Origin: Asticcacaulis sp. AC466
GTDB lineage: Bacteria; Pseudomonadota; Alphaproteobacteria; Caulobacterales; Caulobacteraceae
Length of the DNA: 64,000 nt
Direction of reading: 5' to 3'
NCBI RefSeq assembly: GCF_000495815.1
Contig: NZ_AWGE01000001.1
Coordinates: 310,001-374,000 of the forward strand
Shown here: positions 1-8,611 of the stretch, in pieces
Layout of the letters: the number at the start of each line of letters is the position of its first letter
Numbering within the stretch: the stretch's first letter is position 1
Made by a program: the position numbers and the translations under genes
Notes under the pieces: model-generated
Seen by the model: the letters and a program-made list of their open reading frames with translations, nothing else
Databases searched by the model: none
Told to the model about the DNA's origin: nothing

Positions 1-1
1 C

Positions 2-799
2 GGCGCCCACGAAGTGCGCGGCAAGACCTTGGGCATTATCGGTTATGGTGCCATCGGCTCGCAATTGTCGATCCTGGCCGAAGCCTTCGGCATGCGCGTC
101 ATCTATTTCGATCTGGCGGAGAAGCTGACGCTCGGCAATGCGAAGCGTTACCGTTCGCTGGACGCGCTGCTGGCCGAAGCCGATGTGGTGTCGCTCCACG
201 TCGACGGTCGCGCGGAAAACAAGAATATATTCGGCGCGGCGCAATTCGCGCGCATGAAGGACGGGGCGCTGTTTATCAACCTGTCGCGCGGTCATGTCGT
301 CGACATCGACGCTCTGTCTCAGGCGCTGCAATCGGGTAAGATCTATGGTGCCGCCGTCGATGTGTTCCCGGAAGAGCCGCGCACCAATGACGATCCCTTT
401 GTCAGTTCGCTGATTGGCCTGAAAAATCTTATCCTGACGCCGCATATCGGCGGTTCGACCGAGGAAGCACAGGAAGCCATTGGCCAGTTTGCGTCCGAAC
501 GCCTGCTGAATTTCCTCAATCGTGGGGATACTACCTTCAGCGTGAACATGCCGCATGTTCAGTTGTCGGAAGTTGATGGCCGCCATCGTTTGCTGCACCT
601 TCATAAAAACGTGCCGGGTGTGCTGGCTGCCATCAACCAGATCATGGCCAAGCATGATCTGAACGTGCTGGCTCAGCACCTGAAGACCAACGAAACTCTC
701 GGCTATGTGATCGTCGATGTCGACCGCGGCTATCCGAAGGAGGCCTTGGACGAATTGAAAGCAGTCAACGGCACGCTGAAGTTCCGCTCATTGCAATAG
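2..799 (+). CDS. serA: D-3-phosphoglycerate dehydrogenase, C-terminal part (5' end outside window)
   Basis: The gene is cut by the window edge; the visible frame starts at base 2 and gives about 265 residues. The product oxidises 3-phosphoglycerate to 3-phosphohydroxypyruvate, the first step of serine synthesis in the cytosol. The NAD-binding glycine motif (GIIGYGAIG) is near the start of the visible part, followed by the catalytic-loop segment PHIGGSTEEAQ typical of D-2-hydroxyacid dehydrogenases. The last ~75 residues (HKNVPGVLAAINQIMAKHD onward) form a single ACT domain. The short Escherichia-type architecture (about 410 residues, one ACT domain, no intervening domain) fits better than the long type. 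A serine-feedback role of the ACT domain is family knowledge, not shown here. Confidence 0.93.
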   Translation, partial: GAHEVRGKTLGIIGYGAIGSQLSILAEAFGMRVIYFDLAEKLTLGNAKRYRSLDALLAEADVVSLHVDGRAENKNIFGAAQFARMKDGALFINLSRGHVVDIDALSQALQSGKIYGAAVDVFPEEPRTNDDPFVSSLIGLKNLILTPHIGGSTEEAQEAIGQFASERLLNFLNRGDTTFSVNMPHVQLSEVDGRHRLLHLHKNVPGVLAAINQIMAKHDLNVLAQHLKTNETLGYVIVDVDRGYPKEALDELKAVNGTLKFRSLQ

Positions 800-1007
800 T
801 CGGCGTCGGCTGATCGGTGGGCCCACGTTCAGGGTGCAATTAGGTCTGCTATCGTCCTGTGGGCGATAGATTGGGCCAACACATCATCAGTGTTCGGATG
901 GACTGTTATTCACAGTTCAAGAGTGGACGGGGGTTTGCCGTTCGTCGCGTCACGTTTAAACGGTTGTGTCTATCGCGCGGTTTGGCGCAGTGTAGATGCG
1001 TAAGGAC

Positions 1008-1415
1008 TCAATCGAAATAGAGCACTTCGTCCGGTTCTTCGGGCTTAGGCACTTCCTGGATTACCGCTGCGGGGCCATTCGTCACACGTAGCCATGCATC
1101 GTACACTTCCTGAGGCACCTTTGCGGGACGCGCGTCGCCCGGTGCCAGTTTTTGAATGAAGTTAAACTTCAGACCCATGCGGTTCGCCATCGACCAGGCA
1201 GCGGACCCGCGTTTGACCATTTGGCTGTTCAGGTCGATCAGCCAAATTTCGGATGGAATATGCGACAGGGCTTCCATGGCAACACGGGCGCCGGTGGCGC
1301 TCGAATCCAGGATGCGGCAGTTGATGATCTGGTGGTCGGAGAGAAACAGCAACACCCCGGTGTCGTCCCGCACATGACGGGGTTCAGACCGGCGATCACT
1401 ATATTGATCTGGCAT
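1008..1415 (-). CDS. PilZ domain protein
   Basis: About 135 residues. The N-terminal DRRSEPRHVRDD matches the RxxxR part of the c-di-GMP-binding PilZ motif. A second element, ILDSSATGARVAM, resembles the downstream D/NxSxxG motif. This predicts a small cytoplasmic c-di-GMP receptor; its target is not visible. The frame stays open to 1652, but I chose the ATG at 1415 because GGAAG precedes it at good spacing and the PilZ motif follows at once. An ATG at 1508 is an alternative that would add about 31 residues of low-complexity leader. The acidic C-terminus (PKPEEPDEV) is not part of the domain. Neighbours do not suggest a pathway. Confidence 0.75.
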   Translation of the reverse strand: MPDQYSDRRSEPRHVRDDTGVLLFLSDHQIINCRILDSSATGARVAMEALSHIPSEIWLIDLNSQMVKRGSAAWSMANRMGLKFNFIQKLAPGDARPAKVPQEVYDAWLRVTNGPAAVIQEVPKPEEPDEVLYFD

Positions 1416-2052
1416 GATCACTTCCACCCCATCGCTCGATTGCGGTCGGCCGGAGAAGCTTGGCGTTGCGGACTTTACCGTCGAAGGTTGGCGCGAGGGT
1501 GTGTTCATGGGCATCAGTCTGAATGTATAAATATTTAGCGCCACGGCATGTGCACATGGCTGATCGATAAGCGGACGCATTACAGATACTGAGCAATGCC
1601 AATGGATTTGGCTGGAGCTCACACGACGCCTGGTGTTTTCACATTGGCGCATGTAACCTTGCTGTGCGGAACTTTAACGCCTGATAGTTTATAAAAAATG
1701 AGTCGGTGCCCAAAAGAGATGCGGCGCATGCAAAATGCCTGTGGATTTAAATCTATGGCGACCCTTGACTTTTCATAGGACAACAGGCATTTACCGGCTC
1801 TCGCTTATGCGAAATAACTATTTCGGCATTTTCGCCGTTAATCTGGCCGCGTGAGGTATGCCTTTTTGAAGGTACATACCGCCAGTTCCCAAGAACGGTT
1901 TACCAAACCTTCTGCCCCTAACAAAAATACCGAAGTCCGTGACACGCGAACGCTTCGACCCTCACCTCCCGATCTGTGATGGCACAGATGCGGGTAAGGG
2001 CCGTTGTGAAGGCGTGTGCTTTCGCGAAGCCCGAAGCTTTTGAAAGATCTAC
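1416..2052. other. Long intergenic region with structured leader of the DEAD-box helicase
   Basis: No convincing gene is present in this ~640-bp stretch. Two hairpins lie in the part that would be transcribed ahead of the helicase. One is at 1855-1880 (GGTATG and CCTT arms pairing with AAGG and CATACC). The other is at 1972-1989 (ATCTGTG, 4-nt loop, CACAGAT). A possible -35-like TTGACT lies at about 1766. Leaders of cold-inducible RNA helicases can be structured, but regulation here is inference only. Confidence 0.35.
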
Positions 2053-3882
2053 GTGACCAAAACCTTTTCCGATCTCGGCCTGTCCGCCACCCTGCTGCTG
2101 CAACTGGAACGTTCCGGCTATACCACGCCGACGCCGATCCAGGCCCAAGCCATTCCCCACCTGCTGAACGGCCATGACCTGCTGGGCATCGCCCAGACCG
2201 GCACTGGCAAGACGGCCGCCTTCGCCTTGCCCATCCTGCAAAAGGTGCTGTCCGAGCGCAAGATGCCCGTGACGCGCCAAACGCGCGTCCTGGTTCTGTC
2301 GCCGACGCGCGAACTGGCTTCGCAAATCGCCGACAGCTTTGCGCAGTATTCGCGCGGCACCGGCCTGCAGATCGCCACCATCTACGGCGGTGCCAAATAT
2401 GGCCCGCAATATAAGGCCCTTAACAACGGTCTCGATATCCTGGTGGCCACGCCCGGCCGCCTGATCGACCATATCGAACAAAAGACCGTCGATCTGTCGG
2501 CTGTTGAATTCTTCGTTCTGGACGAAGCCGACCAGATGCTCGACCTGGGCTTCGTCAAGCCGATCCGCCAGATCGCCTCGCGCATCAAGGGCGCCCGTCA
2601 GAACCTGTTCTTCTCGGCCACCATGCCGAAGGAAATCGGCCTCCTGGCCTCCGAACTGCTGAAAGACCCGAAAAAGGTCGAAGTCACACCGGAAGCGACG
2701 ACAGCCGAACGCGTTGAGCAAAGCGTCATTTACATCGAGGCGGTGCGCAAGCGCGCCCTGCTGACCGAACTGTACGCCGAAGACAAGCTGTCTCGCACCC
2801 TGGTCTTCACCCGCACCAAGCGGTCGGCTGACAAGGTTGCCGCCTATCTGCAAGCCGGTGGTATCGAAGCCGCCGCGATCCACGGCGACAAGTCGCAAGG
2901 TCAGCGCGAACGCGCCCTTCAAGCCTTCAAGGCTGGTAAGGTACGCGCCTTGGTCGCCACCGATATCGCTGCGCGCGGTATCGACGTCGACAGCGTCTCG
3001 CACGTCATCAATTATGAGCTGCCGAACGTGTCGGAAGCCTATGTTCACCGCATCGGCCGTACTGCCCGCGCCGGCAAGACCGGGATCTCTATCAGCTTCT
3101 GTTCGGACGACGAACGCAAGATGCTGAAGGATATCGAACGCATGACGCGCCAGCGCATCCCGTCGTTCGACCGCCGTAAGGACCAGGCTTTGAAGCTGCT
3201 TGACGAAGCCATGCTGGCGTCCGGCGTTGCTGAAAAGCCGACCACTCCTGACCGTATTCCGGCCAAGAAGGAAGCGCGCCACATTGATGGCGATGCTGAA
3301 TTCGTCCATAAGCGTCAGCGCAGCCGTCCGGGCCGTCCGGAACGCACCGACCGTCGCGAGGGCGGTTCGTCCTTTGGCGATCGCAAGTACGGCGCCAAGA
3401 AGCGTGATTTTGCCGAACGCCCCGCCAACTATGATCCGATGGCGGCCGAACGTCCGGCGGCTCCGGCTGGCGCGAAGAAGCCTTTCGTCAAGAAGGATTT
3501 CTCCGAGCGTCCGGCTTTTGGCGGCCAGAAGGATTTCGCCGATCGCAAGCCCCAAGGCCGGAAGAAGCCGTGGGAAGACCGCAACGCCGATGCGCCGCGC
3601 GAATTTAAGCCCCGTGAAGACAGGCCCCGTGAAGACAGGCCGCGCGAAGAGCGAGCCGAACGTGGGGCGCATTCGTCGGAACGCCGCACCGAGCGTGGGC
3701 CGAAGCCCGAATTCCGTGGCGACCGTCCGGCCAAGCCGGCCGATTTCCGTGGCAAGAAGCCGCAGACCCGCAAGGACAATGCCAGTGGCAAGAATGCCTT
3801 TGGCGGAGACCGCAGTCACTACAGCGAAGCGCCACGTCCGAAGTCCGAAGGCGCGCAGTTCAAGCGCCGCAATCGCGCTTAA
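2053..3882 (+). CDS. rhlE: DEAD-box ATP-dependent RNA helicase, RhlE type
   Basis: A 609-residue cytoplasmic RNA helicase expected to unwind structured RNA during ribosome assembly or mRNA turnover. Motifs in order: Q motif (GYTTPTPIQ, 22-30), Walker A AQTGTGKT (47-54), PTRELA, TPGR, DEAD (157-160), SAT (188-190), and HRIGRTARAG near 334 in the second RecA domain. From about residue 400 to the end there is a very basic, low-complexity tail rich in R, K, D, E, P and G with repeated RPRED/RPREE units, probably disordered and RNA-binding. The start is GTG at 2053; the ATG-like alternatives are downstream of the Q motif. RhlE is preferred over DbpA or CsdA because no extra folded domain follows. 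Confidence 0.9.
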   Translation: MTKTFSDLGLSATLLLQLERSGYTTPTPIQAQAIPHLLNGHDLLGIAQTGTGKTAAFALPILQKVLSERKMPVTRQTRVLVLSPTRELASQIADSFAQYSRGTGLQIATIYGGAKYGPQYKALNNGLDILVATPGRLIDHIEQKTVDLSAVEFFVLDEADQMLDLGFVKPIRQIASRIKGARQNLFFSATMPKEIGLLASELLKDPKKVEVTPEATTAERVEQSVIYIEAVRKRALLTELYAEDKLSRTLVFTRTKRSADKVAAYLQAGGIEAAAIHGDKSQGQRERALQAFKAGKVRALVATDIAARGIDVDSVSHVINYELPNVSEAYVHRIGRTARAGKTGISISFCSDDERKMLKDIERMTRQRIPSFDRRKDQALKLLDEAMLASGVAEKPTTPDRIPAKKEARHIDGDAEFVHKRQRSRPGRPERTDRREGGSSFGDRKYGAKKRDFAERPANYDPMAAERPAAPAGAKKPFVKKDFSERPAFGGQKDFADRKPQGRKKPWEDRNADAPREFKPREDRPREDRPREERAERGAHSSERRTERGPKPEFRGDRPAKPADFRGKKPQTRKDNASGKNAFGGDRSHYSEAPRPKSEGAQFKRRNRA

Positions 3883-3943
3883 GACTCGTCGCCTGTCGAA
3901 TTTGTAACGCGGCCAAAACGCGTGACAATTCAATTTGTTCATC

Positions 3944-3977
3944 AAGAGCCGTCCGGCGGTTGCGCCGGGCGGCTCTT
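3944..3977 (+). terminator. Strong hairpin after the helicase gene
   Basis: A 15-bp stem with one G-U pair (AAGAGCCGTCCGGCG against CGCCGGGCGGCTCTT) closes a GTTG loop. It lies 61 bp after the rhlE stop codon. The downstream T tract is weak (gtgctatttt), so termination may be partial or the hairpin may mainly protect the mRNA 3' end. Confidence 0.6.
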
Positions 3978-4069
3978 GTGCTATTTTCACGGTTGTGTGA
4001 TGTATGGTTTTCGCCTTTAATAGACATGTGCGGATACGCCGTACGCAATGCTCTGAGGACATCCGCCCC

Positions 4070-5998
4070 ATGACAGCCAAAGCCGCGAAGGCCCTGTTCG
4101 CAAGCCTTGCCGTCGTCATGACATTGGGCGCTACTGCCATCTTGACCTCGTGCGATCGCAAGGCCCCGGAAGACAACGCGCCGATGGCCATCGTGGCCAA
4201 GACCGTTGATCCGCATTCCTATGCTCGCCCGCAGGAGGCGCGGGTCAGTCATGTCGATCTCGACCTCACGGCCGATTTTCAGACCAAGACTCTGGCGGGT
4301 ACAGCGACTCTGACCCTGATCACCGAAGCCAATGCCAAACAGGTCATACTCGACACGCGCGCGCTGGATATTGAGGCTGTCACAGATGCTTCCGGATCGC
4401 CGCTGAAGTTCACGCTGGGCAAGGGCAATGCCATGATGGGCAAGCCGTTGACGATCGAATTGCCACAAGGGGCGCAGAAAATTGTCGTCAAGTATAAGAC
4501 GACCAAGGACGGGACGGCTCTGCAATGGCTGTCACCGGAGCAGACCGCCGGCAAGAAGTTGCCCTTTCTGTTCAGCCAGGGCGAAGAAATTCACACCCGT
4601 ACCTGGATCCCGACTCAGGATTCGCCGGCCATTCGTCAGACCTACACCGCGCGCATAGTGGTGCCGCGCGACCTGATGGCGGTCATGAGCGCCGAACGCC
4701 TGACACCTGAGGGCGAAAAAGTACAGGGCCATGCAAATCAGCGAGCGTATCGCTTCGACATGAAAGAGCCGGTGGCGCCCTATCTGATCGCCATTGCGGT
4801 CGGCGACTTGGGTTTCGCGCCTGAAGGGTCGCGTACAGGCGTCTATGCCGAAAAGGCGACGCTGGCGGCGGCGAAGGCCGAATTCACCGATATGCAGGCT
4901 ATGCTTGAGGCGGCGGAAAAGTTGTATGGACCGTATAGGTGGGGCCGTTACGATGTCCTCGTCCTGCCACCGTCCTTCCCATTCGGCGGCATGGAAAACC
5001 CGACCCTGACCTTTGCCACCCCAACCATTCTGGCGGGTGACAAGTCCCTGGTGTCACTGATTGCGCATGAACTGGCGCATAGCTGGTCAGGCAATCTGGT
5101 CACCAACGCGACCTGGGAAGACTTCTGGCTCAACGAGGGCTTTACGGTCTATTTCGAAGGCCGCATCATGGAAGAGGTTTATGACAAGGACCGCGCCGAC
5201 ATGCTGCGCGTGCTTGGCTGGCAGGACCTGCAAGCGACGCTCAAGGACCTCAACGACAGCGGCAAATCAGATTTCACGCGGCTGCATCCCGACCTGCGCA
5301 ATATCGATCCTGACGATTATTTCAGTGATGTGCCCTATGAAAAGGGTGCGGCCTTCCTGCGCATGTTAGAGGCCCATTTCGGCCGCAAGAAACTGGATGC
5401 CTATCTCAAGGGTTATTTCCAGCGCTTCGCCTTCCAGAGCATGACCACCGACGCTTTCCTGGTCGATCTGCGCACGCATCTTCTGCATAACGACAGTGAC
5501 CTGGAAAAGCAGCTCAAGATTCGCCAGTGGCTATACGACAAAGGGATGCCGGACAACGCGATCCCGCCAACCTCAGAGGCGCTCAACGAAGTATCGGCGC
5601 AGGTAGCGGCCTTCATGGAAGGTGCGTCGGCGAAATCTCTTAGCGTCCAGGGCTATAGCTCTCCGCAGTGGCAATATTTCTTGACGCACCTTCCGGACAA
5701 TCTGTCTCCGGACCAGATGGCCGATTTGGACGCCGTCTACGGGTTCAGCAAGTCGCACAACTCGGAGATTCTGTTTGCATGGCTGCAACAGGCAATCAAG
5801 CATCAGTACCAGCCCGCCCTGCCGGCGGTGCGTGAGTTCCTTGTCTCGCAAGGCCGCCGCAAGTATGTCGTGCCGCTTTACAAGAGCCTGATGGCACAGC
5901 CGGGATGGGGCGTCGATATGGCCAAGTCGGTCTATGCCGAGGCAAGACCCGGCTATCACGACGTTACGCGCGGCACTGTGGACGATATCGTGAAATAG
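4070..5998 (+). CDS. M1 family zinc metallopeptidase, lipoprotein (leukotriene A4 hydrolase-like)
   Basis: A 642-residue secreted peptidase. The N-terminus (hydrophobic run ending LTSC) is a lipoprotein signal peptide with the lipid-modified cysteine near residue 28, so the enzyme is likely membrane-anchored and periplasmic. The substrate-binding GGMEN motif is at 306-310. The zinc site is HELAH at 333-337 with the third ligand E356 in FWLNEG. These are the M1 signatures, and overall length fits the LTA4H/aminopeptidase B branch. The start at 4070 is chosen because it gives a complete signal peptide and GAGGA lies upstream; an ATG at 4004 in frame would add a non-signal leader. It is separate from the second M1 enzyme at 20810. 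Confidence 0.9.
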   Translation: MTAKAAKALFASLAVVMTLGATAILTSCDRKAPEDNAPMAIVAKTVDPHSYARPQEARVSHVDLDLTADFQTKTLAGTATLTLITEANAKQVILDTRALDIEAVTDASGSPLKFTLGKGNAMMGKPLTIELPQGAQKIVVKYKTTKDGTALQWLSPEQTAGKKLPFLFSQGEEIHTRTWIPTQDSPAIRQTYTARIVVPRDLMAVMSAERLTPEGEKVQGHANQRAYRFDMKEPVAPYLIAIAVGDLGFAPEGSRTGVYAEKATLAAAKAEFTDMQAMLEAAEKLYGPYRWGRYDVLVLPPSFPFGGMENPTLTFATPTILAGDKSLVSLIAHELAHSWSGNLVTNATWEDFWLNEGFTVYFEGRIMEEVYDKDRADMLRVLGWQDLQATLKDLNDSGKSDFTRLHPDLRNIDPDDYFSDVPYEKGAAFLRMLEAHFGRKKLDAYLKGYFQRFAFQSMTTDAFLVDLRTHLLHNDSDLEKQLKIRQWLYDKGMPDNAIPPTSEALNEVSAQVAAFMEGASAKSLSVQGYSSPQWQYFLTHLPDNLSPDQMADLDAVYGFSKSHNSEILFAWLQQAIKHQYQPALPAVREFLVSQGRRKYVVPLYKSLMAQPGWGVDMAKSVYAEARPGYHDVTRGTVDDIVK

Positions 5999-6024
5999 AC
6001 GCCGGGCGTGCGCGGCGGTATAAT

Positions 6025-6102
6025 CGCTAGAGCTTTCGTCGGCTCAGTTGAGCCGCCTCATGCCGAAAAATGGGGTCCACTTTTCGGCATGAGGCTCTAG
6101 CG
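6025..6102. repeat. Palindromic intergenic repeat, copy A
   Basis: The element is bounded by CGCTAGAGC (6025-6033) and its complement GCTCTAGCG (6094-6102). Inside are a small hairpin (CGGCTCA/TGAGCCG, about 6040-6055) and a perfect 14-bp stem, CCTCATGCCGAAAA (6056-6069) against TTTTCGGCATGAGG (6081-6094), around an 11-nt loop. It overlaps the kdgK stop codon. A related element lies at 19065-19170. It may also act as a bidirectional terminator between the convergent peptidase and kdgK genes. Confidence 0.7.
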
Positions 6103-7095
6103 CTTTACATCGAAGCCATCGTCGCTCAGGAAGGCTTCCAGGTCGGCCGGGGTCGCCAGGCTGGCGTCACCCGGTTGGGCGTGTTTCAGGCAGGCGCAGG
6201 CAATGCCGTAATCCAGAGCCTTTTCATCCGTCGCACCGGTCAGCAGGCCGTGCATGACACCGGCGGCAAACGCGTCGCCGCCGCCTATGCGATCGACGAT
6301 GCGCTCAATGCTATAAGTGTCGGTTTCCAACGACCGGTCGCGCAGATACATCAGGCCGGTCAGGCGGTTATGATCGACATTGACCTGCTCCCGGCGGGTG
6401 CATATCAGACGCTCCAAATTTGGAAAACTGGCGAAGGCATGATCGGCGGCGGCGCGTTCATCAGCAAAGCGCTGGCCAGAGACCAGTTCGATATCGCGGT
6501 AGCCGCCGAAGATTAGATCGGCCTGGGCCATCAGCTGCGTAATATAGGCCGGCGCATCGCCGCCCCAGTCGGCCCAGAGTTTGGGGCGGTAATTGCAATC
6601 GAACGACACCTGAACGCCCAGCGTGCGCGCCTGCTGCATGGCGTTGAGCGCGGCGGTAACGCAGTTTTCCCCCAATGCCGCCGTCACGCCCGAGACGTGG
6701 AGCCAACTGGCATCTTGTAACAGGGCGGGCCAGTCGAGCTGGCTGAAGTCGGCGACCGCAAAGGCGGAGCCGGCCCGATCATAAACGATATCTGACGGGC
6801 GATGAATCGCGCCGGGCGTCAGGAAATAAAGCCCCATGCGTTGCGGCCCGCGGGTGATGTTTTGCGTGCCGACGCCCCATCGGCGCAATTCGTTGATTGC
6901 CGCCGTACCCAGGCCATTTTCGGGTACCCGGCTAACCATCCGGGTATCATGGCCCAGACGGGCCAGGCCCACGGCGACATTGGCTTCCGCCCCGCCGACA
7001 ACCGGTTGAAGCGGCGCCAACGCCTCCAGGACATGCCCGCCGGTAACGCTCAGGCGGATCAGCAGTTCGCCGAAACAAACAAAGCTCTTGGACAT
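6097..7095 (-). CDS. kdgK: 2-keto-3-deoxygluconate kinase (PfkB family)
   Basis: A 332-residue cytosolic sugar kinase that phosphorylates 2-keto-3-deoxygluconate to the 6-phosphate, the step feeding uronate breakdown into the Entner-Doudoroff aldolase. PfkB signature 1 (GGAEANVAVGLARLG) is at 34-48. The catalytic signature 2, GGGDAFAAG at 271-279, holds the base Asp274. The start ATG is preceded by GAGGA. It lies 13 bp downstream of the fumarylacetoacetase-family gene in the same direction, so the two are probably one operon. That operon has a uronate-type operator upstream. Substrate assignment rests on this context plus family likeness; another PfkB sugar substrate is possible. Confidence 0.85.
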   Translation of the reverse strand: MSKSFVCFGELLIRLSVTGGHVLEALAPLQPVVGGAEANVAVGLARLGHDTRMVSRVPENGLGTAAINELRRWGVGTQNITRGPQRMGLYFLTPGAIHRPSDIVYDRAGSAFAVADFSQLDWPALLQDASWLHVSGVTAALGENCVTAALNAMQQARTLGVQVSFDCNYRPKLWADWGGDAPAYITQLMAQADLIFGGYRDIELVSGQRFADERAAADHAFASFPNLERLICTRREQVNVDHNRLTGLMYLRDRSLETDTYSIERIVDRIGGGDAFAAGVMHGLLTGATDEKALDYGIACACLKHAQPGDASLATPADLEAFLSDDGFDVKR

Positions 7096-7108
7096 GCGGG
7101 TTCCTCGA

Positions 7109-7945
7109 TCAGGCGATTTCAGTGTGGCGGGTGGTCAGAGGTTCGACACGCAAACGGATTTGCGCCTCTTTGATGCCCGAGAACGTAATAACAGAAGTTT
7201 GACCCGCTGCAATGCTGTGCACGCCCGTAGTCTGGCCGGTGGACACCAGTTGCCCCCGTTTGAGCGGACGGCCGCGTTGCGCCAGGTGTCCGGCCAGCCA
7301 GGCCAGCGCCTGAAACGGGCCACCGGGCATGACGAACAACCCGCCTTCGCCAACAATCTGGCCGTCGATTTCGGTCTTCGATTTGAAATTTTTCAGCGCG
7401 TCCGGCGACACAGTATCTAGCGTGGTGTCGGAATCGATTTCCAGCAGCTTGGGGCCGAGGATTTCGCCGAAATTGTTGCCGAAATCCGACGCGGTAACGG
7501 TCGGGCCTAATTCATTGATCTTGGGGAAGGGGGAGCCCGCCACTTCGACGCCGGCGAACAGGGCGTCGCAAAGGCGCAGGGCCTCTTCTTCGCTATATTC
7601 TGTTTTTTCCGGATCGGCGTCGTGGTCGATGCGCAGGACAAATTCGGCTTCGACCGCCGCGAACCCGCCGGTAAATACGGGATAGACCAGTTCTTCGCCG
7701 GTGTAGTCTTTCAAGGTGTTGGCAAATATGGGACCGGCCATGCGTTCGCCGTGCCGGGCCTGAAAATCGGGATGGATGCGGGCGATCTTCCAACCGACGA
7801 GCGGTTGGTGCCAGGCGTCGAGGGCGGCGTCCTGGATGCGGTAGGAATCAGCCATCGCCTCAGGGATATCACCAGGATATTCGACCAGGGCCGCCGCGGT
7901 CTTGCGGGCGGTAACAAAGCGGTGGGCGATATCTGCGTGCGTCAT
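7109..7945 (-). CDS. 2-keto-4-pentenoate hydratase / fumarylacetoacetase-family hydrolase
   Basis: A 278-residue protein of the hydratase branch of the fumarylacetoacetate hydrolase superfamily. Visible family features are the substrate-pocket segment VGWKIA, the acidic metal-site segment AAVEAEFVLRID and the C-terminal GQLVSTGQTTG motif. Members hydrate or hydrolyse 2-keto acids with a Mg2+ centre. It is the first gene of the kdgK operon, and the operator palindrome at 7984-7997 is 39 bp upstream of its ATG. This suggests a 2-keto(-3-deoxy) sugar-acid intermediate as substrate rather than an aromatic ring-cleavage product. The exact reaction cannot be read from the sequence. Confidence 0.8.
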   Translation of the reverse strand: MTHADIAHRFVTARKTAAALVEYPGDIPEAMADSYRIQDAALDAWHQPLVGWKIARIHPDFQARHGERMAGPIFANTLKDYTGEELVYPVFTGGFAAVEAEFVLRIDHDADPEKTEYSEEEALRLCDALFAGVEVAGSPFPKINELGPTVTASDFGNNFGEILGPKLLEIDSDTTLDTVSPDALKNFKSKTEIDGQIVGEGGLFVMPGGPFQALAWLAGHLAQRGRPLKRGQLVSTGQTTGVHSIAAGQTSVITFSGIKEAQIRLRVEPLTTRHTEIA

Positions 7946-7983
7946 CTGGCTTACCTTACTTTTCTGGTGGGGCGGAACCTATG

Positions 7984-7997
7984 TGATACCGGTGTCA
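7984..7997 (-). promoter_or_regulatory. Operator-like palindrome, uronate regulon site 1
   Basis: The + strand reads TGATACCGGTGTCA. Read toward the downstream minus-strand gene it is TGACACCGGTATCA, identical in sequence and relative orientation to site 2 at 12348-12361. It is centred on ACCGGT and lies 39 bp ahead of the hydrolase-kdgK operon. I infer that it binds the LacI-family protein encoded at 11049-12149. Confidence 0.7.
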
Positions 7998-8063
7998 TGA
8001 TCAACAGCAAAAATGCCAACCAGGACCTGTGTCCCTAGCTGATTACAAAAAAATAGCGGGCGA

Positions 8064-8090
8064 TGTCACACCGCGACCGGCTGGCTCGTC
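8064..8090 (+). promoter_or_regulatory. ECF41-type promoter
   Basis: TGTCACA at 8064-8070, a 16-bp spacer and CGTC at 8087-8090 match exactly the -35/-10 pattern known for ECF41 sigma factors (TGTCACA-N16-CGTC). The expected transcript start is about 25 bp ahead of the ATG at 8120. The sigma factor that should read it is the second gene of the unit, so autoregulation is likely. Confidence 0.85.
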
Positions 8091-8119
8091 TCTCTTTCAC
8101 CCACACAGGAGAGACTATC

Positions 8120-8572
8120 ATGAATTTCAATCGTCTGAATATCGCGGCCTTGGCTGCCGAAGGATATAACGGCATGACCGCCGTCGAAACCTATCTGCAC
8201 GGTGCCCTCGATGCGAAACTTATCAGCTTGGTCAAGCTGCGCGTCTCGCAGATCAATGGCTGCGCCTTCTGCCTGCACATGCATCGCGAAGAGGCGTTGA
8301 AGGCTGGCGACACGGATGTCCGCCTCAACATTCTCAATGCTTGGCAGGAATCACGCATGTTCACAGCCAGGGAGCGTGCCGCTCTGGCCTGGGCGGAAGC
8401 TCTGGCGCGGATTGCCGAAGATCGCGCCGAGGACGCCACCTATGCCCAGGTAAAGGCAGAGTTCAGCGACAAGGAGATGGCCGATCTGACCTTGTGCATC
8501 GCCATGATCAACGCCTGGAACCGGATTGCCATCTCCATGCGCTTCCTGCATGCGGCGGATAAGGCGGCGTGA
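8120..8572 (+). CDS. Carboxymuconolactone decarboxylase family protein (AhpD-like)
   Basis: About 150 residues. The motif GCAFCLHMH with CxxC and a following His is the redox-active AhpD/CMD signature (alkylhydroperoxidase core), and the sequence is all-helical in character. It probably acts as a small cytosolic peroxidase or disulfide-exchange protein; the true substrate is unknown. The start ATG at 8120 has AGGAGAG upstream; an ATG at 8063 in frame overlaps the promoter and is rejected. It is the classical partner gene of ECF41 sigma factors. The ECF41 promoter sits directly in front and the sigma gene follows after about 40 bp, so the two form one operon. Confidence 0.9.
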   Translation: MNFNRLNIAALAAEGYNGMTAVETYLHGALDAKLISLVKLRVSQINGCAFCLHMHREEALKAGDTDVRLNILNAWQESRMFTARERAALAWAEALARIAEDRAEDATYAQVKAEFSDKEMADLTLCIAMINAWNRIAISMRFLHAADKAA

Positions 8573-8611
8573 TATCCGTAGCGGAGTCCAGTCTTCAAGG
8601 AAGGAGCAACC

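Noticed and set aside
1918-4200. Very long minus-strand open frame across the helicase gene
   Set aside because: It is the antisense read of rhlE. The plus strand carries every DEAD-box motif.
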